This document shows, piece after piece, positions 14,530 to 22,280 of a stretch of DNA of 22,419 bases. Origin of the DNA: CAYMJK01 sp043101635 (GTDB lineage: Bacteria; Planctomycetota; Phycisphaerae; Phycisphaerales; UBA1924); the NCBI GenBank assembly GCA_043101635.1, contig JBICIE010000037.1:1-22419 (forward strand), given 5' to 3'. The translations under genes and the position numbers were made by a program. Within the stretch, counting starts at the first letter, position 1; each line of letters opens with the position of its first letter. The notes beneath the pieces are model-generated. The model was not told the origin of the DNA. It worked only from the letters and a program-made list of their open reading frames with translations, and did no database searches.

Positions 14530-16179
14530 TCACTCCCGCCGCATGGCCCGCCGCACCGCCGCCGCCATGCGCCGCCCCACCTCGTGCTCCTCGTCGATGA
14601 CGACCTCCGCCCCCGCCAGCATCAGTTCCGCAAGGTGCACGTGATACCTCGCCCGCACCACCACCGCCGTCTGCGGCGCCATCGACCGCGCCAGCGCAAC
14701 CACCCGCCGGGCGATCTCCGGCTCCGGCACGGTGACCACGACTGCCCAGGCCCGGTGCACACCCGCGTGCTCCAGCACCTGCCGCTGCGTCGCGTCCCCG
14801 ATCCCGCCCCGCAGCCCGTACGCCTGCGCCATGGCCAGCGTCTTGCGGTTCAGTTCCAGCACCACCAGCGCCTCTTTGTGGTGCCGCATCAGCGACTCGG
14901 CTACCCCCTGCCCCGCCGGCCCGAAGCCGATCACCAGGATGTGATCGCGCAGCTCGACCGCGCCTCCCGCCTCCGGATCCAGCCGCAGTTCCGCCGGCGC
15001 CCCCCACCGCCCCGCCATCCGCGCCAGCCGCGGCGCCCCCGCCACCAGCGCCGGCGTCACCAGCAGCGTCACGATCGTCGCCGCCAGCATCAACTCAAAG
15101 AGCTCGTCCTCCAGCAGCCCGCCGCCCTGCGCCAGCGCCGCCAGCACGAACGAGAACTCCCCCACCTGCGCCAGACACGCGCCGCTCGCCACCGCGTGCC
15201 CCCACGATGCGCCCGCCAGACGCACCGCCGACGATGTGATGATCACCTTCCCCGCGATGATCGCGATGACAACCGCGCTGACCTCCACCCAATGCTCCAG
15301 CGCCCACGCCGGATTCCCCAGCAGCCCGATCGAACTGAAAAACAGCGTGACGAACAGCGATCGCAGCGGCGCCACATCCGCGTGAATCTGCGTCGCAAAC
15401 GGCGACTCCGCCAGCATCAGCCCCGCGATGAATGCCCCCAGCACCGGCGACAGCCCGAGCTTGTGACTCAGCCACGCCGCCCCGATTGCGGTCACGATCG
15501 CCAGCAGCACCGGCACATCCCGGCTGCGCCCGAACTGCTGACTGCTCATCAGCAGCGGCATCAGGTCATTGAGCACCATGTACAGCGCCCCCACCAGCGC
15601 CATCGCAACCAGCAGCGACCACCCCAGCGCCCCGAGCGTCGAGACGATCGACGCCCCATCTCCCTCCGCCAGCGTCGACACCACCAGCGCCAGCGGGATC
15701 ACCGCCACATCCTGCAGCAGCAGGATCCCCAGCGCCGTCCGCCCGTGCATCGAGTCGATCTCGGCCCGGCTCACCAGCAGGCGAAGCACGAACGCCGTGC
15801 TGCTCAGCGCCACCATCGCCCCCACCACGATCGACGGCCGCCACGCCACACCCAGCGCAGCGCAGGCGCCCACCGTCACGGCGCCGGTCACCGCAACCTG
15901 CAGCGTCCCCGCCGCCAGCACGAACCCGCCGATCCGCCTCAGCGTCCGCCACGAAAACTCCAGCCCGATCGTGAACAGCAGCAGCGCAACTCCCAGCTCT
16001 GCCACCGCCCCGAGCGATTCGTAACTCGGCAGCAGGTCAAGCGCGTTGGGCCCCAGCAGTGTCCCCGCCAGCAGGTACCCCAGAATCGCGTTCTGTCGCA
16101 GCCGCTCGCACAGCGCCCCAAGCAGCATCGCCGCGCCCAGCAGGATCAGCAGGTCCAGCAGCGATGTCCACAGATCCAC
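14530..16179 (-). CDS. CPA2 (Kef-type) monovalent cation/proton antiporter with TrkA-N domain
   Basis: This 549-residue inner-membrane protein should exchange K+ or Na+ for protons. Residues 1 to about 395 form a dozen membrane segments with CPA2 features: Q-N-A-I-L-G-Y-L-L-A-G, G-V-A-L-L-L-F-T-I-G-L-E-F, T-A-L-G-I-L-L-L-Q-D-V-A-V-I-P-L, and L-G-A-F-I-A-G-L-M-L-A-E-S-P-F. A RCK/TrkA-N domain begins at D412, with D-H-I-L-V-I-G-F-G-P-A-G-Q-G (Rossmann glycines) and an acidic residue after strand two (V-V-L-E-L-N), consistent with NAD(H)-type nucleotide control of transport. The start is GTG 16179, with GGGAG 7 bases upstream. It follows the CopD-like gene by 33 bases on the same strand and ends in convergence with the propeller gene. 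No separate KefG/KefF regulator is nearby. Confidence 0.92.
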   Translation of the reverse strand: MDLWTSLLDLLILLGAAMLLGALCERLRQNAILGYLLAGTLLGPNALDLLPSYESLGAVAELGVALLLFTIGLEFSWRTLRRIGGFVLAAGTLQVAVTGAVTVGACAALGVAWRPSIVVGAMVALSSTAFVLRLLVSRAEIDSMHGRTALGILLLQDVAVIPLALVVSTLAEGDGASIVSTLGALGWSLLVAMALVGALYMVLNDLMPLLMSSQQFGRSRDVPVLLAIVTAIGAAWLSHKLGLSPVLGAFIAGLMLAESPFATQIHADVAPLRSLFVTLFFSSIGLLGNPAWALEHWVEVSAVVIAIIAGKVIITSSAVRLAGASWGHAVASGACLAQVGEFSFVLAALAQGGGLLEDELFELMLAATIVTLLVTPALVAGAPRLARMAGRWGAPAELRLDPEAGGAVELRDHILVIGFGPAGQGVAESLMRHHKEALVVLELNRKTLAMAQAYGLRGGIGDATQRQVLEHAGVHRAWAVVVTVPEPEIARRVVALARSMAPQTAVVVRARYHVHLAELMLAGAEVVIDEEHEVGRRMAAAVRRAMRRE

Positions 16180-16212
16180 GGGCGCACTCCCGCGGCCATT
16201 CTACGAACAGCC

Positions 16213-16653
16213 TCAGCCGCCCGCATCCGGAAACGCGACGCCCACCACGATGAACAGCACCGCCAGCACGGTCACCGCAATGATGTGCGCCCCCAGAAAC
16301 CCGAGCGTCTCCGGCTTCAGACGCGGAATCAGCCGCAGCCGCGCATGCGCTGCCAGCCCGATCGTCGCCAGCAGCAGCACGAACTTCGCCCCGATCACCC
16401 CGACCAGATGCCCGCCCAGCGGCGACTCCGACCCGAACCCCTCGACGTGCGGCGCCAGCAGCAGCACGCCCGTGATCACCTGCAACCCCAGCGCCGTCAG
16501 CCCGATCGGCTCGAACCGCGCTTCGAACCCCTGGATGATCGACGGATCCCGCCGGCGCAGCGCTGGCGGCAGAAACCCGATCGCCAGCACCAGGTGCCCC
16601 CCGGCCCAGATCGAGCCGCCGATAAGGTGGAGAATGAGCAGGGCCGTCTGCAT
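16213..16653 (-). CDS. CopD-like small integral membrane protein
   Basis: This 146-residue protein has four predicted membrane helices (about 2-22, 48-68, 78-97 and 120-140). The N-terminus I-L-H-L-I-G-G-S-I-W-A-G-G-H-L-V-L-A carries the paired histidines and the W-x-G-G-H pattern of the CopD/YcnJ-like family. A conserved Arg/His-rich cytoplasmic loop lies in the middle. Family members are linked to copper import or haem-like cofactors, but short stand-alone versions are mostly uncharacterised. ATG 16653 is chosen because the first helix starts at once. The nearest GGAGG is about 15 bases upstream, further than usual. It probably forms an operon with the antiporter gene. Confidence in a copper role is low. 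Confidence 0.82.
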   Translation of the reverse strand: MQTALLILHLIGGSIWAGGHLVLAIGFLPPALRRRDPSIIQGFEARFEPIGLTALGLQVITGVLLLAPHVEGFGSESPLGGHLVGVIGAKFVLLLATIGLAAHARLRLIPRLKPETLGFLGAHIIAVTVLAVLFIVVGVAFPDAGG

Positions 16654-16797
16654 CGGCGAGTGTACCCGCCTCCCCGAGCCTCGCCCGCGGCGGCCATCGA
16701 CCCGTCCGCGCAGGAAAGTGCGCCACAATCGCCCCCGCTTCTCGTACAACGCGACCCGGCCGGTGTCCTGCAGGTAGAACCCCATCGGAGCAACCCC

Positions 16798-17796
16798 ATG
16801 AAACGAACATTCCTGGTCATCCTCGCCGCAGGCCTGTTGAACGCCCCCCTCAGTGCAACTGCGCTGCAAGCCCCCTTGGCAACCGGCGCTGTCGAAGCCG
16901 CCCCGGTCCCCCCGGCCGAGTTCGCCGGCCCCTCCAACGCGGCCCTCGCCTACTACCGGGCCTGGATGGTCGCGCCCCGCGACGCCTGGCAGGCCTTCAA
17001 GGATGGTGACAACACCGCCCTCGATGACCTGCAGGGCACGATCGGCGCACTCATCGACAGCGCCGCGATCCGTCAGTGCGACTGGGGCGTCCAGTACGAC
17101 CAGGGGCCCTGGGCCCTCCTGCCCCACCTGCCCGAGCTTCGGGCCTCAGCCCGCCTCCTCCAGGCCGATGCTGACCGCCTCATCAGCGCTGGACAGATCG
17201 CCCAGGCTGCCGACCGCGTCGAAGCCATGTTCAGGATGTCCCGGCACCCGCTCCGGGATCGCATGATCATCAGTTCGCTGGTCAGCGCCGCCATCTCGAG
17301 CGTCGCGTGTGAGACCGCAGGCGCCCTCCTCGATGCCGGCGCACTCGCCCCGGCCGACGCCCAGCGACTTGCCGAGGCCGCCCGCCTCACCGCCGATCCC
17401 TTCGGCGCCCGTGAGGCGATTCGCGCCGAGGGCGTCGTCTTCATCGGCTGGGCACAGGAGACGCTCACAGGACCGGACGCCGGCCAGATCATGGCCGAGA
17501 TCGCAGCCCTCACAGGCGACGGAGCCGAGAGCCCGCTGGCCAGGCTCAACGGCGAGCAACTCGCGAGGGCGCTCGATCAACTCACGCCCTACTACGAGCA
17601 GGCCGTGGCAGTCTTCGCCGATCCCGCGGCCGCCGACCGGCTCAACGCCCTCGAGCGCCGCATCCAGGCCGGCGAATTCGGCCCAGCTGCCAAGGTTCTC
17701 GCCCCGGCCATGAGCAAGGTGCACGAGCAGGTCACCCGGCAGATCGACAAGCGCAACGCGATCATCGAGCGCCTCCGCCAGGCCGCCAACCCTTGA
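16798..17796 (+). CDS. secreted helical protein of unknown function, first gene of the sigma-factor trio
   Basis: This 332-residue protein has a signal peptide (M-K-R-T-F-L-V-I-L-A-A-G-L-L-N-A, cleaved near A-T-A-L-Q-A). The mature part is predicted to be mostly helical and rich in Ala, Asp and Arg, with A-L-A-Y-Y-R-A-W near residue 45 and a long C-terminal amphipathic helix (K-V-H-E-Q-V-T-R-Q-I-D-K-R-N-A-I-I-E-R-L). It has two cysteines. I do not recognise a family. GGAG lies 7 bases upstream of the ATG. Its stop overlaps the sigma-factor start by 4 bases (TTGA), so the two are translationally coupled. Because it is exported and co-expressed with a sigma/anti-sigma pair, it could be a sensor or an output of that switch, but this is inferred from position. 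Confidence 0.82.
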   Translation: MKRTFLVILAAGLLNAPLSATALQAPLATGAVEAAPVPPAEFAGPSNAALAYYRAWMVAPRDAWQAFKDGDNTALDDLQGTIGALIDSAAIRQCDWGVQYDQGPWALLPHLPELRASARLLQADADRLISAGQIAQAADRVEAMFRMSRHPLRDRMIISSLVSAAISSVACETAGALLDAGALAPADAQRLAEAARLTADPFGAREAIRAEGVVFIGWAQETLTGPDAGQIMAEIAALTGDGAESPLARLNGEQLARALDQLTPYYEQAVAVFADPAAADRLNALERRIQAGEFGPAAKVLAPAMSKVHEQVTRQIDKRNAIIERLRQAANP

Positions 17797-18323
17797 ACAC
17801 CTCCCCATCCCAGCGCGAGCTGCTCCTTCGCGCCCGCCGCGGCGACGAAGGTGCGGCTCGCGCCCTCTGGCAGGCCATGGCCCCGCGCATGCTCGCCTAC
17901 GCCGCCATGCTCGCAGGCAGCGCCGACGCCCAGGACATCGTCCAGGGCGTCTTCATGCGCGCTCTGCGCGCCCGCCGGCGCGATCTCGCCCGCATCGACG
18001 ATGGCGCCGCCTACCTGCTCGGCGCCACCCGCAACGAAGCGATGAACACCCTGCGCGCGCGCAACCGCCGCCACGCGCACGAATCGGCAGCCCCGCCGGC
18101 GCCGGCCATCTCCGCGCCTGCCGACGACGCCCTTCTCAAGGCGCTCTCCGCACTGCCCGAACCACAGCGCGAAGCCGTCTGGCTCCGCCATGGCGCCGGA
18201 CTCACCTTCGATCAGCTTGCCCTCGCCCTCGACCTGCCCCGCAGCACCGCCGCGTCCCGATACCAGGCCGGCGTCAGCGCCCTGCGCGCCGCCCTCCGCG
18301 AGAAGGAGCCCACCCATGCGTGA
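17793..18323 (+). CDS. ECF-like RNA polymerase sigma factor
   Basis: This 176-residue protein has sigma-70 region 2 (about 20-90: L-L-L-R-A-R-R-G-D-E, D-A-Q-D-I-V-Q-G-V-F-M-R-A-L, Y-L-L-G-A-T-R-N-E-A-M-N-T-L-R-A-R) and region 4 (about 112-170: A-L-L-K-A-L-S-A-L-P-E-P-Q-R-E-A-V-W-L-R, then T-F-D-Q-L-A-L-A-L-D-L-P-R-S-T-A-A-S-R). Region 3 is absent, which defines the extracytoplasmic-function type. The linker is Ala/Pro-rich. Translation starts at TTG 17793, which overlaps the preceding stop as TTGA. No ribosome site is visible, so expression depends on coupling. The anti-sigma candidate starts 8 bases before this gene's end. Its target promoters are not evident in the window. Confidence 0.9.
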   Translation: MNTSPSQRELLLRARRGDEGAARALWQAMAPRMLAYAAMLAGSADAQDIVQGVFMRALRARRRDLARIDDGAAYLLGATRNEAMNTLRARNRRHAHESAAPPAPAISAPADDALLKALSALPEPQREAVWLRHGAGLTFDQLALALDLPRSTAASRYQAGVSALRAALREKEPTHA

Positions 18324-18792
18324 TCTGGAATCCCGCCTCGACGACCTCGCCTGCGCCCCCGACGCGCCACCCGCGCCTGCTGAGCTGCTCGGCCTCGTCC
18401 GGCATCGCCGGCGCACGCGCCAACTGATGCGCGCCGGCGCCGGCGTCGCCGCCATCGCCCTCGCGGGCGCTGCCGTGTGGATCATCGCCAGCCAGTCCGC
18501 CCCGCCACCGCGCCAACCCGATCAGCCCATCCTCGTCGCGCGCCCCGCCATGCCCACCGCCCTGCACCTGCGCGACTTCTATCTCCAGACCGGCGAACTG
18601 CCTGTCGAGACCGGCGCCCCGGCGCCCCGACCGGCCCGCGCCCTCGATAGCGTCAACCCCGCCCGTTTCGATCCCTCCCTCGTCACGACGTCCAGTTCGC
18701 GCGCCCCCGAAGCGTCTCACCCCGTCACATCGATCGCCACATCCAGTTCCACCGTCGTCGGCGCCATGCACGCCATCTCCGTGCACGCCTGA
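18316..18792 (+). CDS. putative single-TM anti-sigma factor or regulator
   Basis: This 158-residue protein has a short cytoplasmic N-terminus (M-R-D-L-E-S-R-L-D-D-L-A, residues 1 to about 38), one membrane helix (about 43-62: G-A-G-V-A-A-I-A-L-A-G-A-A-V-W-I-I-A) and a Pro/Ala/Ser-rich extracytoplasmic tail. Position and topology fit an anti-sigma factor for the ECF protein just upstream, whose coding sequence it overlaps by 8 bases (ATGCGTGA). A classical zinc anti-sigma motif (H-x3-C-x2-C) is absent. AAGGAG lies 7-8 bases upstream. The last 25 codons overlap the 3' end of the - strand DUF255 gene by 76 bases, and the tail residues there may simply reflect that overlap. The anti-sigma role is inference from context. 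Confidence 0.75.
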   Translation: MRDLESRLDDLACAPDAPPAPAELLGLVRHRRRTRQLMRAGAGVAAIALAGAAVWIIASQSAPPPRQPDQPILVARPAMPTALHLRDFYLQTGELPVETGAPAPRPARALDSVNPARFDPSLVTTSSSRAPEASHPVTSIATSSSTVVGAMHAISVHA

Positions 18793-21008
18793 AACGTCAC
18801 CCCCAGCAGCGGCTTGCCCACCAGTTCCCCCTCGCGCTCCAGCGCGATGCGCAGCTCCACCTCGCCCCGCAGCGCCCGCGCCCCATCGCCCACCGGCTCC
18901 CCCTCCGGCGCGTCGAAGTACGCCCGAACCCCCGCCCCGCGCACCAGGTGCACGCGCAGCGGGCTGCCCGCCTCCTCCGTGGTCTCGGGCGAGTAGATGT
19001 AGTGGTCCGGCGCAATCCGCAGCGCCAGCTTCAGTTCCCCGGGCGCATCCGGTCCAACTGTCACGCGTTCACGATCCGCGTAGATCTCGACCGGCGTGAA
19101 CTCCTCTGACTCCGCCTCCGCCGCTGGTGGCGCCGGCGCCACTCCCGCATCCAGCGACGGATCCAGCCGCAGCAGCCGCAGCAGATGCCGGCTCGCGTTC
19201 ACCGTCGCCAGCGGGTTCGCCGCGATCGCCCCGCTCAGCGCCGCCAGCGCATCGCGGGCCCGCTGGGTCCACGTCCCACCGGCCAGCGCTGCCAGCTCCA
19301 CCAGCGCCCCGAGCATCGCCGACGATGCGCACGGCGTCGCCCCGTCATACGTCGAACGGATGCGCACGAAGAAGTCGCTCGCCGGTGCGTCGTAGAACAG
19401 CTCCGGTCGCTGCGCATCGCCGAAGCGCTTCGCCGCCTCCCCATACAGCCGCTCGCACAACTCCAGCAGCCGCTTCGACTCATGCTCCTCGCCGGACCGC
19501 CCCAGCGCGGCGCTCAGGCGCACTGCCGCCGTCAACATCCACGCGTAATCCTCCAGCGTCCCCGCCGGCCCCGGCTTCCCCGCCCGCCAGCTTCGGCGCA
19601 GCCCCTCCGCCCCGAGCATCTCCCGTTCCATCATCGCCAGCGCCCGCCGCGCCCGATCCAGCAGCGCCGGCTCCCCGAGTCGCTCAGCGCACTCGACGAT
19701 CCCCGCGATCATCATCCCGTTCCATGCCGCCAGGACCTTGTCATCCAGCCCCGGCTGCTCGCGCTGCTGTCGCGCCTTCAGCAGCCTCGCATTGATCGCC
19801 CCCAGCCGCTCGCCCAGCGCCTCCGCGGCCATGCCCAGCCGCTCCGCCAGCGCCTCGGGCCGATCATCCATCCGCAGCACGTTCGTCGGAGGCTCATCCG
19901 GATGATGCGGATCCCGGAAGTTCGGTCCGCGCCCCAGCCCGTACACCTCCATCGCCAGGCGCAGATCATCACCCTCCAGCACCACCGCCATCTGCTCCGC
20001 CGTCCACGTGTACGTCGCCCCCTCCAGCCCGCCGGTATCCGCGTCCTGCGCACTCCAGAAGGCGCCCTCCGGCGACGTCATCTCCCGCGCGACATATTCC
20101 AGCGTATCGCGCGCCACGCTCGCGTAATACGCGTCGCCATACGCCTCCGCCGCCCGCGCGTACAACCCCGCCAGCAGCGCATTGTCGTACAACATCTTCT
20201 CGAAGTGCGGCACGGTCCACGTGGCGTCCACGCAGTACCGGTGAAACCCGCCGCCCACGTGGTCGCGCAGTCCCCCCACCGCCATCCGGTCCAGCGTCCG
20301 GCGCACCGCCTCATCGATCGCCCGCCGCGGCCCTTCATCGACGCGCTCCCTCGCCTCCAGCAGCAGTTCGCAGAACGCCGGCTGCGGAAACTTCGGCGCC
20401 CCGCCGAAGCCCCCCTGCGTCCGGTCGAACATCCGCAGCAGGCTCTCCACCGCGCTGCCCACCTGCGGCGCGCCGACCGGCGCCGGCTCATCCGGCGCCA
20501 TGTTCTCCCGCACCGCCTGGGCCAGCGCCTCGGCCTGTTCCAGCACTTCCTCGCGCCGCTCACGCCACGCCCGCGAGATCGCCTCCAGCGCCTGCGGAAA
20601 ACCGGGCATCTGCCCGCGCGGCTCCGGCGGCAGGTACGTTGCGCACCAGAACGGCCGCAGTTGCCCAGGCTCCAGGAACACGCTCATCGGCCAGCCGCCC
20701 GAGCCCGTCATGAGCTGCGTCGCGAGCATGTACGGCTCATCGACATCCGGCCGCTCCTCCCGGTCCACCTTCACGCACACGAACAGCTCGTTCATGAGCT
20801 GCCCGATCGCCTCGCTCTCGAAGCTCTCCCGCTCCATCACGTGGCACCAGTGACACGTCGAGTACCCGACGCTCAGGAAGATCGGGACATCGCGCTGGCG
20901 CGCCTCGGCAAACGCCGCCTCCCCCCACGGCTTCCAGTGCACCGGGTTGTGCGCGTGCTGCAGCAGATACGGGCTCGACTCGTGCGCAAGCTGGTTTCCA
21001 GTCGCCAT
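18717..21008 (-). CDS. DUF255/YyaL thioredoxin-domain protein with C-terminal DsbD-N-like domain
   Basis: Residues 1 to about 165 are the DUF255 thioredoxin-like domain of the YyaL/SPATA20 family: N-Q-L-A-H-E-S-S-P-Y-L-L-Q-H-A-H-N-P-V near the start and Y-S-T-C-H-W-C-H-V-M with the redox pair C52/C55. A long alpha/alpha-barrel like those of sugar epimerases follows (about 180-620, with G-G-F-G-G-A-P-K-F-P and H-F-E-K-M-L-Y-D-N-A). The last ~120 residues differ from most family members: D-H-Y-I-Y-S-P-E and F-Q-A-C-T-E-M-A-C-M-A-P (C742, C747) match the DsbD N-terminal/'bond corrector' fold, a periplasmic thiol-exchange domain. No signal peptide is visible, so its compartment is unclear. The family's reaction is unknown. 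The start at 21008 has a weak ribosome site. The gene overlaps the anti-sigma gene tail to tail. Confidence 0.9.
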   Translation of the reverse strand: MATGNQLAHESSPYLLQHAHNPVHWKPWGEAAFAEARQRDVPIFLSVGYSTCHWCHVMERESFESEAIGQLMNELFVCVKVDREERPDVDEPYMLATQLMTGSGGWPMSVFLEPGQLRPFWCATYLPPEPRGQMPGFPQALEAISRAWRERREEVLEQAEALAQAVRENMAPDEPAPVGAPQVGSAVESLLRMFDRTQGGFGGAPKFPQPAFCELLLEARERVDEGPRRAIDEAVRRTLDRMAVGGLRDHVGGGFHRYCVDATWTVPHFEKMLYDNALLAGLYARAAEAYGDAYYASVARDTLEYVAREMTSPEGAFWSAQDADTGGLEGATYTWTAEQMAVVLEGDDLRLAMEVYGLGRGPNFRDPHHPDEPPTNVLRMDDRPEALAERLGMAAEALGERLGAINARLLKARQQREQPGLDDKVLAAWNGMMIAGIVECAERLGEPALLDRARRALAMMEREMLGAEGLRRSWRAGKPGPAGTLEDYAWMLTAAVRLSAALGRSGEEHESKRLLELCERLYGEAAKRFGDAQRPELFYDAPASDFFVRIRSTYDGATPCASSAMLGALVELAALAGGTWTQRARDALAALSGAIAANPLATVNASRHLLRLLRLDPSLDAGVAPAPPAAEAESEEFTPVEIYADRERVTVGPDAPGELKLALRIAPDHYIYSPETTEEAGSPLRVHLVRGAGVRAYFDAPEGEPVGDGARALRGEVELRIALEREGELVGKPLLGVTFQACTEMACMAPTTVELDVAIDVTG

Positions 21009-21059
21009 CGCGGGACTCTAGCGCCGGCGTACCATGCAGCCCCACTGAGGAGTCCCACC

Positions 21060-22196
21060 ATGCGCGACCAGCGTCTCGACCGGCTCGCCGATGTCATCGT
21101 CAAGTACTCCACCGAGGTCAAGCCCGGCGATGAGGTCGCCATCATCTCCGACCCCGTCGCCATGCCCCTCGTCGAGGCTACCTTCGAGGCCGTCCTCCGG
21201 GCCGGTGGCAACCCCTACTTCCTCCCGCGCCCCGAGAGCCTGCACGACGCCCTCATGGCCCTCGGCAGCGATGACCAGATCCGCCACATCCCCTCCGTCC
21301 TTGAGCACGCCACCAACACCGCGGATGTCCGCATCGCCTTCTGGGCCGAGGTCAACACCAAGAGCGGCCAGAGCCACGACGCCGCCCGCCTCGCCGCCTT
21401 CCAGGCCTCCCGCCGCCCGCTCATGAAGCGGTTCATGGAGCGCTTCGCCGCCGGCGAACTGCGCTGGTGCGGCACGCTCTACCCCACCCCCGCCAGCGCC
21501 CAGGATGCCGAGATGTCCCTGCGCGACTACGAGAAGTTCGTCTTCGAGGCCGGCCTCCTCCACCTGCCGGACCCCGCCGCGGCATGGACCGAGGTCTTCC
21601 GCCGTCAGGAACTCGTCCGCGAGTACCTGCAGGGCAAGAAGGAAGTCCACTTCCGCGCGCCCGCAACCGACGGCCATGATGGGACCGACCTGCGCGTCGG
21701 CGTCGATGGCGGCACGTGGATCAACTGCGCCGGCAAGGAGAACTTCCCCGATGGCGAGGTCTTCTGCGGCCCGCAGGGCGCCGACGGCCACGTCAACTAC
21801 ACATACCCCGCCGTCTACAACGGGCGTGAGGTCGAGGGCGTGCGCCTCGCCTTCAGGGGCGGGCGCGTCATCGACGCCTCCGCGAAGAAGAACGAGGCCT
21901 TCCTCATCGAGATGCTCGACCAGGATGCCGGCGCCCGCAACATGGGCGAGATCGCCATCGGCACGAACTACGCGATCAGGGACTTCACGCGCAACACCCT
22001 CTTCGACGAGAAGATCGGCGGCACGTTCCACGCCGCCGTCGGCGCCGGCTACCCCGAGAGCGGCTCAACCAACGAGAGCGGCCTGCACTGGGACATGGTC
22101 TGCGACCTCCGCCGCGGCGGATCCATCGCCGCCGACGGCGAAGTCTTCCACAAGGACGGACGCTTCCTGCGCGACGGCTGGCCAGGCCCCGCCTGA
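21060..22196 (+). CDS. M29-family metal-dependent aminopeptidase (AmpS/aminopeptidase T type)
   Basis: This 378-residue cytosolic exopeptidase removes N-terminal residues using two metal ions. The N-terminus (L-A-D-V-I-V-K-Y-S-T-E-V-K-P-G-D-E-V) is typical of the family. Candidate metal ligands follow in the expected order: Glu233 in D-G-E-V-F-C-G-P, Glu297 in M-G-E-I-A-I-G-T-N, His324 in G-G-T-F-H-A-A-V-G, and His343/Asp345 in L-H-W-D-M-V-C-D. The length is slightly below the usual ~410. GAGGAG lies 7 bases before the ATG. The gene is divergent from the DUF255 gene with 51 bases between starts, which must contain both promoters, although neither is obvious. Confidence 0.93.
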   Translation: MRDQRLDRLADVIVKYSTEVKPGDEVAIISDPVAMPLVEATFEAVLRAGGNPYFLPRPESLHDALMALGSDDQIRHIPSVLEHATNTADVRIAFWAEVNTKSGQSHDAARLAAFQASRRPLMKRFMERFAAGELRWCGTLYPTPASAQDAEMSLRDYEKFVFEAGLLHLPDPAAAWTEVFRRQELVREYLQGKKEVHFRAPATDGHDGTDLRVGVDGGTWINCAGKENFPDGEVFCGPQGADGHVNYTYPAVYNGREVEGVRLAFRGGRVIDASAKKNEAFLIEMLDQDAGARNMGEIAIGTNYAIRDFTRNTLFDEKIGGTFHAAVGAGYPESGSTNESGLHWDMVCDLRRGGSIAADGEVFHKDGRFLRDGWPGPA

Positions 22197-22226
22197 CCCA
22201 GGCCACCCGAACCGGCGCACAAGAAA

Positions 22227-22251
22227 GGCCCCGCTCGCAGGGAGCGGGGCC
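22227..22251 (-). terminator. intrinsic terminator of the - strand gene at the right edge
   Basis: On the - strand a perfect 10-bp stem GGCCCCGCTC/GAGCGGGGCC with a 5-base loop is followed by TTTCTT. It lies 29 bases beyond the stop codon at 22281-22283. It also sits 30 bases after the convergent aminopeptidase stop and could act on both, but the U-rich side fits the - strand. Confidence 0.85.
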
Positions 22252-22280
22252 ATGGTCGCAATCAGGATGTCAGACCGGAC

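Noticed and set aside
14482..16797. Long + strand frame leading into the secreted protein at 16798
   Set aside because: It is antisense to the antiporter and CopD-like genes and very rich in Arg, Pro and Gln; the true start has a ribosome site and signal peptide at 16798.
19185..21059. Long + strand frame leading into the aminopeptidase
   Set aside because: It is antisense to the DUF255 gene and Arg/Pro-rich; the aminopeptidase start at 21060 has GAGGAG at proper spacing.
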